Position numbers and translations under genes: made by a program | Source of the DNA: Plantactinospora mayteni | GTDB lineage: Bacteria; Actinomycetota; Actinomycetes; Mycobacteriales; Micromonosporaceae | Direction of reading: 5' to 3' | Length of the DNA: 64,000 bases | Assembly (NCBI RefSeq): GCF_016862935.1 | Contig: NZ_BONX01000001.1 | Location: 1-64,000, forward strand | Shown here: positions 1-9,486 of the stretch, in pieces | How positions within the stretch are numbered: the first letter of the stretch is position 1 | Layout: each line of letters begins with the position of its first letter | Notes under the pieces: generated by a model | The model's input: the letters and a program-made list of their open reading frames with translations, nothing else | Told to the model about the DNA's origin: nothing | Database searches by the model: none

Positions 1-234
1 ATGAACGGCGCCGATCGGCAGTGGGAGGACGTGCCTGCCTGGCCGAAGGTCCTCGTACACGGCAACGCCACCCCCGAGCAGCTCGCCGCTGTCATGGTCG
101 TACTCGCAGGCACCGCAAGGACGTGCGGCCCTGCCCTCGGCCGTACCTCGGTATGGGGCGAACGTGGCCGCCCTGCGCGCCAACCGTCAGCACCCGGGCC
201 CGATGCCTGGCGCAGGTCGGCCCTGCCCCGCTGA
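1..234 (+). CDS. Acyl-CoA carboxylase epsilon subunit
   Basis: This 77-residue frame is open at the window edge, so the ATG at base 1 may be the true start or an internal methionine. It reads like the small epsilon subunit that stabilises the acyl-CoA carboxylase complex in actinomycetes: a KVLVHGNATPEQLAAV strand-helix near residues 16-31, a poorly conserved middle, and the characteristic tail with W, then PGPDAWRRSALPR. The biotin carboxylase/BCCP alpha chain follows 88 bases downstream on the same strand, which is the expected company; the beta (carboxyltransferase) gene would be expected upstream, outside the window. The assignment rests on the short family motif and the context. Epsilon subunits diverge strongly, so the exact acyl-CoA substrate cannot be told. 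Confidence 0.72.
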   Translation: MNGADRQWEDVPAWPKVLVHGNATPEQLAAVMVVLAGTARTCGPALGRTSVWGERGRPARQPSAPGPDAWRRSALPR

Positions 235-322
235 CCAGGGTGAGCCCTCGGAGCACCATCCCCGAAATCGTCGAAACCGTCGGTCGACTCAGCCTCTGCC
301 CTGACTAGCCATGGAGCCCACC

Positions 323-2092
323 ATGCTGAAGAAAGTGTTGATCGCAAACCGTGGCGAGATCGCCGTCCGTATCGCTCGGGCATGCAGAGACAGCGGCATC
401 GGGTCGGTTGCCGTCTATGCCGATCCGGACCGGGACGCGTTGCACGTCAAGGTCGCGGACGAGGCGTACGCCATCGGAGGGACCACTCCTGCCGGTTCCT
501 ACCTCGTCCAGCAGAGGTTGCTCGAGGTCGCCCGCAAGTCGGGCGCGGACGCGGTCCACCCCGGCTACGGCTTCCTCGCGGAGAACGCCTCGTTCGCCCA
601 GGCGGTCATCGACGCCGGCCTCACCTGGATCGGCCCCTCCCCCGAAGCCATCGACGCGCTGGGCGACAAGATCAAGGCTCGGCACATCGCGGCCCGGGCC
701 AACGCCCCACTCGTACCCGGCACGCCCGACCCGGTCGCCGACGCCGAGGAGGTCGTCGCCTTCGCCAAGGAACACGGCCTGCCCGTGGCCATCAAGGCCG
801 CCTACGGCGGGGGTGGGCGCGGCCTGAAGGTCGCGCGCGCCCTGGCGGAGATCCCGGAACTCTTCGAGTCCGCCAGCCGCGAGGCCGTGGCGGCGTTCGG
901 GCGCGGGGAGTGCTTCGTCGAGCGATACCTGGACAAGCCCCGCCACGTCGAAACCCAGTGCCTTGCCGACATCCACGGCAACGTCGTGGTCGTCTCCACC
1001 CGCGACTGCACGTTGCAGCGCCGCCACCAGAAGCTTGTCGAGGAGGCACCCGCCCCGTTCCTGACCGACGAGCAGAACGCCGAACTGGTCCGCGCGTCCA
1101 AGGCCATCCTGAAAGAAGCCGGCTACCGCGGGGCCGGCACGTGCGAGTTTCTCGTCGGACAGGACGGCGCCATCTCGTTCCTCGAGGTCAACACCCGCCT
1201 CCAGGTCGAACACCCGGTCACCGAGGAGGTCACCGGCATCGACCTCGTACGCGAGCAGTTCCGCATCGCCAACGGCGAGTCGCTCGGCTACGACGACCCC
1301 GCCCCGACGCGGCACTCCATCGAGTTCCGGATCAACGGCGAGGACGCCGGCCGGGGCTTCCTGCCCGCACCGGGCGTCATCACCCGGTTCCGCGCGCCGA
1401 CCGGACCGGGTGTGCGGCTCGACAGCGGTGTCGAAGCCGGCGACGTCGTCGGCGGCGCCTTCGACTCGATGCTGGCCAAGCTGATCGTCACCGGCCGCAA
1501 CCGCAGCCAGGCCCTGGAGCGCTCCCGGCGTGCGCTGGCTGAATTCGTCGTCGACGGCATGCCCACGGTGATCCCGTTCCACCGCGCCGTGGTCGACGAC
1601 GAGGCGTTCGCCCCGGCCGACCCGAACGAGGCGTTCTCCGTGCACACGCGGTGGATCGAGACCGAGTGGGAGAACACCGTCGAGCCCCACCCCGGCCCGG
1701 TCGCCGGGACGGACGAGAACGAGGGCGAGCGGCAGACCGTCGTCGTCGAGGTCGACGGCAAGCGGCTCGAGGTCGTACTACCGGGCGGGATGAGCTTCGA
1801 TGGCAGCCCGGCGAGGAAGAAGCCGTCCACGCGCGCCAACGGCAGCAAGCGGGGCGCGGCGGTGTCCGGCGACGTACTCACCGCACCCATGCAGGGCACC
1901 ATCGTCAAGATCTCAGTTGAGGAAGGTCAAGCCGTCGAGGCCGGCGAGCTGGTCGCGGTCCTGGAAGCCATGAAGATGGAACAGCCCATCAACGCCCACA
2001 AGGCCGGCACCATCACAGGCATCGCCACCGCCGTCGGCGACACCGTCCCCAGCGGCGCGGTCATCGTCGAGATCAAGGACATGGCGCCGTAA
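323..2092 (+). CDS. Acyl-CoA carboxylase alpha chain (biotin carboxylase fused to biotin carboxyl carrier protein)
   Basis: This 589-residue protein carboxylates its own biotin with ATP and bicarbonate and hands the carboxyl group to a beta subunit, making malonyl- or methylmalonyl-CoA for fatty acid and polyketide synthesis in the cytoplasm. The N-terminus [14 protein letters not shown], the glycine-rich ATP-grasp loop ([11 protein letters not shown]) and [14 protein letters not shown] mark biotin carboxylase over about residues 1-445. After a linker, the C-terminal 75 residues form a biotinyl domain with EAMKMEQ; the biotinylated lysine would be about K551. A start at 323 is preferred to the in-frame ATG at 311 because GGAG at 313-316 sits six bases ahead of it and family members begin close to KVLIANRG. 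The length is normal for AccA-type alpha chains. It follows the epsilon subunit. Confidence 0.95.
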   Translation: MLKKVLIANRGEIAVRIARACRDSGIGSVAVYADPDRDALHVKVADEAYAIGGTTPAGSYLVQQRLLEVARKSGADAVHPGYGFLAENASFAQAVIDAGLTWIGPSPEAIDALGDKIKARHIAARANAPLVPGTPDPVADAEEVVAFAKEHGLPVAIKAAYGGGGRGLKVARALAEIPELFESASREAVAAFGRGECFVERYLDKPRHVETQCLADIHGNVVVVSTRDCTLQRRHQKLVEEAPAPFLTDEQNAELVRASKAILKEAGYRGAGTCEFLVGQDGAISFLEVNTRLQVEHPVTEEVTGIDLVREQFRIANGESLGYDDPAPTRHSIEFRINGEDAGRGFLPAPGVITRFRAPTGPGVRLDSGVEAGDVVGGAFDSMLAKLIVTGRNRSQALERSRRALAEFVVDGMPTVIPFHRAVVDDEAFAPADPNEAFSVHTRWIETEWENTVEPHPGPVAGTDENEGERQTVVVEVDGKRLEVVLPGGMSFDGSPARKKPSTRANGSKRGAAVSGDVLTAPMQGTIVKISVEEGQAVEAGELVAVLEAMKMEQPINAHKAGTITGIATAVGDTVPSGAVIVEIKDMAP

Positions 2093-2291
2093 AACGCGAG
2101 CGCCTACCTCGGCGGCACCAGAACACCGTGCCGGCCGTCCGGGACCGGGTGGCTCGGGCGGGCATCGCCGGGCGGGGCAGACGTCGATGGCTGCCCCGGT
2201 GGTGGGCGATGCCGCCCGCCGTGGGCCAGCCCCTGGTGGGGCGGCCCACGGTCCGGCCTCGGACGACCCGCAGGTCGATCGCGGTACGGGT

Positions 2292-3584
2292 TCAGCCCGC
2301 CCTACAGGTCGGGGCGCTGCCGACCCCGCTCCCGTTGCCCTGGAAGCCGAACTCGGTCGCCTGGCCAGGAGCAAGCTGTCCGTTGTAGCCGACGTTGCCG
2401 AACCGGATGGTGCCGGTGCTGCCGCTGGCGGTGGCGTTCCAGGTGTTCGTCACCGACGCGCCACCCGGCAGAGTCAGGCTGACCGTCCAGCCGTCGGTGC
2501 CGCCGGAGCCGGCGGTGACGCGTACCGTGGTGACGAACCCACCGGTCCAGGACTGGACCGAGGCGGTGGCCGAACAACCACCGGGGGCCGGCGGCGAGGT
2601 GGTGGCCGGCGGGGTGGTCGGGTTCCCCGGCGGGGTGGTGGCGGGCGGCGTCGTCGGACCCGTGGCGCCGTCGAGGCCGAGGAAGCGGACAGCCTGGGCC
2701 CCGTCGAAGGGGATGGAATGGCCGTACCCCTGGAAACTGATCGCCTCGACCGGCGCCGTGCCACCGGTGCCGCCGTAGCGGGTACGGGTGGCGCTGGACT
2801 GCGGGTAGTCGGTATAGCTGGGGGTCTGGGACACTCCGTGCAGGTTGGTCCACTGCTTGATCTGCTCGCCGAAGTTGACGTAGCTCAGCGTGGTGTCCGT
2901 GGTGCCGTGCCAGATCTGGATCCGAGGGCGTCGCCCGGGGTAGCCGGGGTAGGCGTTGCGGACCAGGTCGCCCCACTGCTGCGGGGTCCTGGTGATCCGC
3001 CCACCGGAGCATTCGCTGTTCCACTCCGAGCCGTTGGTGGTGGCGAAACAGCCGAACGGAACGCCGGAGGAACTCACCCCGGCGCTGAACACGTCCGGAT
3101 AGAGGCCGAGCATCACGTTGGTCATCATGGCGCCGGAGGAGAAGCCGGCGGCGACGATCCTGCTCGCGTCGACGGGGTAGCGCTGTCGCACGTAGTCGAC
3201 CATGGATTTGAGGCCGATCGGATCACTGCCGCCGTCCCGCCGCAGGGCCTGCGGGGACGAGACGTCCCAGCACTTGCTGCTGCGGGTCACCGACGGGTAG
3301 ATCACGATGTAGCCGTAGCGGTCGGCCAGGGAGCTGAGCGGGAAGCCGGTGTGCAGCGCCGGTCCGCTGCCCGTGCAGTAGTGCAGGGCGAGGAGTAGCG
3401 CCGGCCGGGCCGCCACCCGGTCCGGCACGTAGAGGTGCATCTGTAGGTTGGTCGGATTGGCACCGAAGTTGGTGACCTGGGTCAAGGTGGCGGCCTGCGC
3501 CGGTGCGGCGACCATCAGCACGGTGGTCACCGCGGCCACGGCCGTCGCCAGCCCGGCCGCCAGCAGGGAGCTTCTCGTTCTCAT
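2292..3584 (-). CDS. Secreted CE1-type (acetylxylan) esterase with C-terminal CBM2
   Basis: A Sec leader (about residues 1-32) precedes an alpha/beta-hydrolase domain of the PHB-depolymerase/CE1 esterase type. The nucleophile elbow GFSSG places the catalytic serine near residue 149; ALHYCTGSG supplies the oxyanion region, and GYGHSIPFDG probably holds the catalytic histidine. A Pro/Thr-rich linker ([12 protein letters not shown]) leads to a CBM2 of about 95 residues (SWTGGFVTTVRVTAG to the end), which binds cellulose or xylan. Family members remove acetyl groups from xylan outside the cell. An ATG at 3584 fits AAGGA seven bases upstream better than the GTG at 3590. The gene lies downstream of the GH10 xylanase on the same strand, separated by a strong hairpin, so the two act together but may be transcribed separately. 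Feruloyl esterase activity is an alternative. Confidence 0.85.
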   Translation of the reverse strand: MRTRSSLLAAGLATAVAAVTTVLMVAAPAQAATLTQVTNFGANPTNLQMHLYVPDRVAARPALLLALHYCTGSGPALHTGFPLSSLADRYGYIVIYPSVTRSSKCWDVSSPQALRRDGGSDPIGLKSMVDYVRQRYPVDASRIVAAGFSSGAMMTNVMLGLYPDVFSAGVSSSGVPFGCFATTNGSEWNSECSGGRITRTPQQWGDLVRNAYPGYPGRRPRIQIWHGTTDTTLSYVNFGEQIKQWTNLHGVSQTPSYTDYPQSSATRTRYGGTGGTAPVEAISFQGYGHSIPFDGAQAVRFLGLDGATGPTTPPATTPPGNPTTPPATTSPPAPGGCSATASVQSWTGGFVTTVRVTAGSGGTDGWTVSLTLPGGASVTNTWNATASGSTGTIRFGNVGYNGQLAPGQATEFGFQGNGSGVGSAPTCRAG

Positions 3585-3703
3585 CGGCACTTCCTTGTCG
3601 GAATCGACGGTGGAGGTTCCAGCCCCACGGATGCCCGGCCCACGGATCGTTGCCGTTCCTGGCCGGGACGAGGCGCCGGATCCGAGCCGTCGGTGCAGGG
3701 CGG

Positions 3704-3740
3704 GCCGGCCCGGCCCGGGTGAATCCCGGGCCGGGCCGGC
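3704..3740 (-). terminator. Perfect GC hairpin after the GH10 xylanase gene
   Basis: Sixteen bases at 3704-3719 are perfectly complementary to 3725-3740 around a five-base TGAAT loop. The hairpin starts seven bases past the xylanase stop codon (minus strand) and lies upstream of the esterase gene. It has no U tract, as is common for actinomycete terminators. It may end most xylanase transcripts or stabilise their 3' ends. Confidence 0.7.
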
Positions 3741-3746
3741 GGTGGA

Positions 3747-5154
<1,408 letters not shown>

Positions 5155-5166
5155 GCGCGGTAACGC

Positions 5167-7266
5167 TCATGGGGTGGTGAGGTCGAAGCGGCGTACGGTG
5201 ACGGCGCCGCCGAGTGCCTGGGTGGCGTGGTTGAAGATGCCGAAGCGGTAGCCCATGAAGAACTGCCAGGCGTTGTTGAGGGTGAAGGCCGGCCCGAGGC
5301 TGGTGAAGGTGGTGCCGTCGGTGCTGTAGGAGAAGCGGGCCTGTCGGCCGCTGCCGGGCCGGATGTCGGCGTTGACGCGCAGCCAGAGCCGGCCGCCGGA
5401 GACGGTGGCGGAGGCGCGCTCGGTGCCGGTGCCGGTGGTGTTCCAGTTGCTGTCCATGGTGAGGCCGTCGGTCATCACGACCCGGGCGGCGCCGTTGTCG
5501 CGTTTGACGCCGATCCAGGCGGACTGGTCGCGGAGCATGGCCAGGCCGGTCCGGTCACCGTCGCGCATGGTGGAGTAGTCCAGCTCGATGGTGGCGGTCG
5601 ACGACGGCCCCTGGATGCGGTGGGTCAGGGTGTTGCGGGCGTTGTAGAGATCGTTCGTGACGGTGGCGGTCTGTAGCCGCAGGCCGTTGTTGACCGACCA
5701 GCGGGCGTTGTCCGGGACGTGGTTCCACTCGTACTGCGGACCCAGCGCCGTGCCGGCGAACGTGTCGGAGCCGGTGAGGGGCTTGACCGGCCGGATGGGC
5801 AGCGGATTGGGATAGTTGACGCCCCAGCCGCCGTTGACGGTCTGGATGCTGGGCCAACCGTCGCCGCTCCAGGTGATCGGGGCGAGCGCGGGGACCCGGC
5901 CGCCCGGATAGGCGTCGACGAAGCTCATGTAGTACCAGGCGCCGTTCTGGGTCTGGACGAGGCCGCCCTGGTGGGGTACCCCGCCGCCGGAGATCGGGCC
6001 GGGCATGTTGAGCAGCACCTGGCGCATCTCGTACGGGCCCCACGGGTTGTTCGCCTTCAGCACGTACTGGCCGTTGGCCGGGCGGGTGAGCCAGATGTAG
6101 TAGCTGCCGTTGCGCTTGTAGAAGCGGGCCCCCTCCAGGGTTCCCACGCTCGACGGGGTCTGGAACACCTGCTGCGCGCGGACCTGGGACAGGCCGTCGG
6201 CGGAGAGCTGCGCGACACTGATGGTGCCGTTGCCGTACGCGACGTACATGGTGTCGTTGTCGTCGACGAGCAGGCCGGCGTCGTAGTAGCAGTTGTTGAT
6301 CCGTGAGCGCTTCGTCCACGGTCCCTCCGCCGCGCTGGCGGTGTAGACGTAGCTGCGGTTGAACTCGGTGCAGCCGACCCAGTAGAAGGTGTTGTTGCTG
6401 CGCCGGTGGCCGAGGGTGGAGGCCCAGATGCCCCGCACGTACGCCCGTCCGCCGGTCAGGCTGTAGGCGTTGTTCTCGAACTCGGCCAGGCTCGGCACCG
6501 AGTGCCCGGCGAACTCCCAGTTCACCAGGTCGTACGACCGCAGGATCGGCGCACCTGGCGAGTAGTGCATGGTCGAGGCCGTCATGTAGTAGACGTCGTT
6601 CACCCGGATGACCTCGACATCGGCGAAGTCCTGCCACACCACCGGGTTCGTGTACGAGCCGCCGGGCGGCGGTGTGCTGGGGTTGCCGCCGCCGCCCACC
6701 CGGACGAGCTGCCACTGCTGGTTGGCACCGTTCCAGTCGTCGTACTGCACGACGTTCCCGCCGTCGGCGGTCGAGGCGTTCTGCACCTCCATCACCTTGT
6801 TGCTGTTCCGGTTGACCAACCGGACGTAGCCGCCGTCGGAGTCGACCAACCGGAACTGCTGGTTCGTCCCGTTGCCGTCCGCCCACTGCACGACGGCGGC
6901 ACCGTTCGCGGTCGAGAAGTTGTAGACGTCCAGCACCTTGCCGGAATGCCGCGACTTCAGCCGGTAGTAGCCACCGCCGGAGTCCACGAACTGCCACTGC
7001 TGCTGGTTACCGTCGTTCCGCGTCCACTGGGTGATCCGCGCACCGTCGTTGGTGGCCGAGTTGTACACATCCAGCGCCTTGCCGCTGTTCCGGTTCACCA
7101 ACACGTACCAGGCACTGGTATCCACTGTCGCCGCGGCGGCCGGCACCGAGCCCACCGCCACGGCACCACCGCCCACCAGCACCGCCGCCACTGCCCCGGC
7201 GACAGCCCGCGGCAACCACCTCAGCCGTGCCGGTGCGGGCAAAGAAGATCCGCCAAAAATACCCAT
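5167..7266 (-). CDS. Secreted ricin-type CBM13 + GH43 glycosidase (beta-xylosidase/arabinofuranosidase-like)
   Basis: The ATG at 7266 is chosen because GGAGGA stands just ahead of it and a Sec leader follows; the frame is open 139 codons further upstream but that part has no leader. The 699-residue product has a leader (about 1-47), a ricin-type carbohydrate-binding trefoil (about 48-180) with three repeats ending in QQW or QQF, a Gly/Pro linker, a GH43 five-bladed propeller (about 190-480) and a C-terminal concanavalin-like beta-sandwich (DTFAG to the end). Candidate catalytic residues are the aspartates in QDFADVEV and YYDAGLL and the glutamate in LEGARF. It would trim xylose or arabinose from xylan fragments outside the cell. 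It is a close paralogue of the CBM2-GH43 gene at 34969, which has the other binding module in front. Confidence 0.9.
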   Translation of the reverse strand: MGIFGGSSLPAPARLRWLPRAVAGAVAAVLVGGGAVAVGSVPAAAATVDTSAWYVLVNRNSGKALDVYNSATNDGARITQWTRNDGNQQQWQFVDSGGGYYRLKSRHSGKVLDVYNFSTANGAAVVQWADGNGTNQQFRLVDSDGGYVRLVNRNSNKVMEVQNASTADGGNVVQYDDWNGANQQWQLVRVGGGGNPSTPPPGGSYTNPVVWQDFADVEVIRVNDVYYMTASTMHYSPGAPILRSYDLVNWEFAGHSVPSLAEFENNAYSLTGGRAYVRGIWASTLGHRRSNNTFYWVGCTEFNRSYVYTASAAEGPWTKRSRINNCYYDAGLLVDDNDTMYVAYGNGTISVAQLSADGLSQVRAQQVFQTPSSVGTLEGARFYKRNGSYYIWLTRPANGQYVLKANNPWGPYEMRQVLLNMPGPISGGGVPHQGGLVQTQNGAWYYMSFVDAYPGGRVPALAPITWSGDGWPSIQTVNGGWGVNYPNPLPIRPVKPLTGSDTFAGTALGPQYEWNHVPDNARWSVNNGLRLQTATVTNDLYNARNTLTHRIQGPSSTATIELDYSTMRDGDRTGLAMLRDQSAWIGVKRDNGAARVVMTDGLTMDSNWNTTGTGTERASATVSGGRLWLRVNADIRPGSGRQARFSYSTDGTTFTSLGPAFTLNNAWQFFMGYRFGIFNHATQALGGAVTVRRFDLTTP

Positions 7267-7464
7267 GGTTCTCCTCCAACTGGCGATACTCGGGCTAGCC
7301 GCCCCGCCGGCAGGTGCACGGCGACGCACGAGGTGCGACCCACCCTCACCGGCTGATCTAGAACGCTCACAGGGCGTCCGCATGCCCTGACGCACGCCTG
7401 GAGCGGAGGTACGACGAGGCGGCTCGCCCGGTGAGCCATCTTCACGTCGCCCTCGCCCATCGAC

Positions 7465-7478
7465 TGTGAGCGATAACA
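7465..7478. promoter_or_regulatory. LacI-type operator-like site TGTGAGCGATAACA
   Basis: This 14-mer has TGTGA and TAACA arms. The reverse complement of the site at 7718 is TGTGAGCGGTAACA, differing at one base. The form is typical of operators bound by LacI-family repressors in actinomycetes. It lies upstream of the minus-strand ricin-GH43 gene. No cognate repressor for this sequence is encoded next to it. Confidence 0.55.
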
Positions 7479-7717
7479 TGCCCGTCGTCAAGTTGTGGCG
7501 GCGCCGCAAAATCGATACAGCCGGGCAACCGCTTTCTTCCCCCGTTCCACCAGTCCGCACCCCCGGGCCGCCTGGCAACAGGTCCCCGCCACCCGCTTCG
7601 GGCAGCAGATACGGCCGCCAGGCGGGGCGTCGTCGCACTTGAACCTGTGTCGCCCGGATCTCGGCCGGGTATCGGGGCGGCAATGGCAGGCTTGCGGACG
7701 CGTTATCGGCGGGTGTA

Positions 7718-7731
7718 TGTTACCGCTCACA
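7718..7731. promoter_or_regulatory. LacI-type operator-like site TGTTACCGCTCACA
   Basis: This is the inverted partner of the site at 7465, matching 13 of 14 bases on the opposite strand. It lies upstream of the plus-strand GH43-AbfB operon. The two sites face the two divergent transcription units and could be bridged by a tetrameric repressor. Confidence 0.55.
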
Positions 7732-7989
7732 TCGACGCTCGCTTATGGCATCACTGACGTACCGTCCCCTACCCGTCAGGTAACGACCTCGGCCCGAGCG
7801 GTCCAGACGGCACAGCCGGGTCGCCGGCCGCCCGGACAGCGCCACAGCGCTTCCGTGGGCTCCGGAAGTCCCCGAGACCCGCTCGGCCGGATGCCCGCCC
7901 GCGGCGACAGGTTCGGGCAACGAGAAAGCTTCCCCCTCACTGCCGTCCCAAGCTCGACCGCAGGCCCGGCGGTCAGAAAGGTCAACATC

Positions 7990-9381
7990 GTGGCGATAAC
8001 CCGACGACAGTTCACCCTGGGGGCCCTCGCCTCCTCCGCGCTCACCGCGACCGGTCTGGCCGCCAGCCCGGGAGCCGCGCTGGCCGCGACATACACCGCC
8101 TACGTCATGACCTACTTCACCGAGTCGCCCAACCAGAGCGGTGCCAACTACGGCCTGCACGTCGCGGTGAGCCGGGACGGGCTCACCTGGACACCGCTGA
8201 ACCAGAACAATCCGCTCGTCACCCCGACCGCCGGTGACCTGGGCCTGCGCGACCCCTACATCTTCCGCAAGCAGGACGGCACCTTCGTGGTGGTCGCGAC
8301 CGACCTGTACGGCACCAACTTCGGCCGCAACAGCCAGTACCTACACGTGTACGACTCGACGGACCTGACGAGCTTCACCGGGTACCGGCGGATCCGCATG
8401 CACACCTACACCAACGTCCACACCTGGGCGCCGACGGTCTTCTGGGACGCCGGGCGCGGCCAGTACGCCATCGTCTACTCGGCCAACACCAGCACGGACC
8501 TGTTCCTGGTGAACTACACCTCGGACTTCCGCACCGCCAGTGGGCCGCAGACCTACTTCAGCCCGGGATTCCCCATTCTCGACGCGGACATCCGGGTCAG
8601 CGGCGGCGTCACGTACATGTTCTACAAGAACCTCTCGAACGGGAACCTGTACGGGGCACGGTCCAGCACCGGCGCGCCGAACAGCTTCACCACCTACACC
8701 AGTGGGCTGCGGCAGGGCAACGCCATCGAGGGAGCGCACCTGGTGCCGCGCAACGACGGCGGCGCCTGGTGGCTGTGGGGTGACTCGTTCTCCCCGGTCA
8801 ACAACGACATGTACCTGTGGTCCACCGGCAACGTCGGCGGCAACTCGTGGTCCGTGATGAACCAGCGCGACTACACCCCGCCGCTCAACTCCAAGCACGG
8901 CTCGATCACCGGAATCACCGACGCCGAGTACAACGCCGCGGTCAACCGCTGGGGTACGCCGAACTGGGTCCGGCTCAAGTCCTCCAACTTCCCCGACTAC
9001 TTCGTCCGGCATTCCAACAACGCGGTCCGGATCGACCCGTACCCGTTCGAGCCGTACCAGGACCAGATGTGGCGGATGGTGCCCGGCCTCGCCGACTCGG
9101 CCGGGGTCTCCTTCGAGTCGGTGAACCGCCCCGGCCAGTACATCCGGCACAGCGGCTACGTGGCGCGGATCGACCCGAACGACAACAGCTCGACCTTCCG
9201 CGCCGACGCCACCTTCTACCGCACCGCGGGCCTGGCCGACAGCTCGTGGTCGTCCTTCCGCTCGTACAACGTCCCCGACCGTTACCTGCGGCACGCCGGA
9301 TACGTCCTGCGCATCGACCCGCTCAGCTCCAGTTCCAGCGCGACGGACCGGCAGGACGCCACCTTCCGCGTCACCTCGTAG
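7990..9381 (+). CDS. Tat-secreted GH43 glycosidase with C-terminal AbfB (CBM42) domain
   Basis: A GTG at 7990, preceded by AGAAAGG, begins a protein of 463 residues with a twin-arginine leader (ITRRQFTLGALASS). Residues of about 30-310 form a GH43-type propeller: GLRDPYIFRKQDG carries the RDP strand, DADIRVSGGVTYMFYK a second acidic site, and IEGAHLV the likely acid glutamate. The last 140 residues hold three AbfB-type repeats with RHSNNAVRIDP, RHSGYVARIDP and RHAGYVLRIDP, a module that binds arabinofuranose side chains. The likely role is extracellular release of arabinose from arabinan or arabinoxylan; the exact linkage is not readable. It is the first gene of a three-gene run (GH43, GH127, GH27) with gaps of 105 and 77 bases, probably one operon under the operator at 7718. 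Confidence 0.85.
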   Translation: MAITRRQFTLGALASSALTATGLAASPGAALAATYTAYVMTYFTESPNQSGANYGLHVAVSRDGLTWTPLNQNNPLVTPTAGDLGLRDPYIFRKQDGTFVVVATDLYGTNFGRNSQYLHVYDSTDLTSFTGYRRIRMHTYTNVHTWAPTVFWDAGRGQYAIVYSANTSTDLFLVNYTSDFRTASGPQTYFSPGFPILDADIRVSGGVTYMFYKNLSNGNLYGARSSTGAPNSFTTYTSGLRQGNAIEGAHLVPRNDGGAWWLWGDSFSPVNNDMYLWSTGNVGGNSWSVMNQRDYTPPLNSKHGSITGITDAEYNAAVNRWGTPNWVRLKSSNFPDYFVRHSNNAVRIDPYPFEPYQDQMWRMVPGLADSAGVSFESVNRPGQYIRHSGYVARIDPNDNSSTFRADATFYRTAGLADSSWSSFRSYNVPDRYLRHAGYVLRIDPLSSSSSATDRQDATFRVTS

Positions 9382-9486
9382 TCACCACCGCCCGCGGCCG
9401 GGGCTTCCGCCGTCCGGCCCGGCTCCCGCCGCCTCGACCCGTCGCACCCCACAGCACACCGCTCCTCGCCAACCTGGAGAGCCACC

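Larger units (their letters stand above)
7267..7989. other. Divergent control region between two GH43 genes
   Basis: About 720 bases separate two glycosidase starts that face away from each other. The only clear structure is the pair of operator-like palindromes listed separately, one about 200 bases from the minus-strand start and one about 260 bases from the plus-strand start. The plus frame of the downstream GH43 stays open back to about 7495, but it has no leader or ribosome site there, so that part is not taken as coding. Confidence 0.6.

Noticed and set aside
305-1690. Long open frame antisense to the biotin carboxylase gene
   Set aside because: GC-rich coding DNA keeps several other frames open. 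The antisense product has no recognisable domain and its composition (Gly/Asp/Arg rich) is that of a shadow. The same applies to long antisense frames under the GH127, GH95, WD40, AAA+ and sheath genes.
5167-7683. Extension of the ricin-GH43 gene up to 7683
   Set aside because: The extra 139 residues are Arg/Pro-rich without a leader. A well-placed GGAGGA and a Sec leader mark the ATG at 7266.
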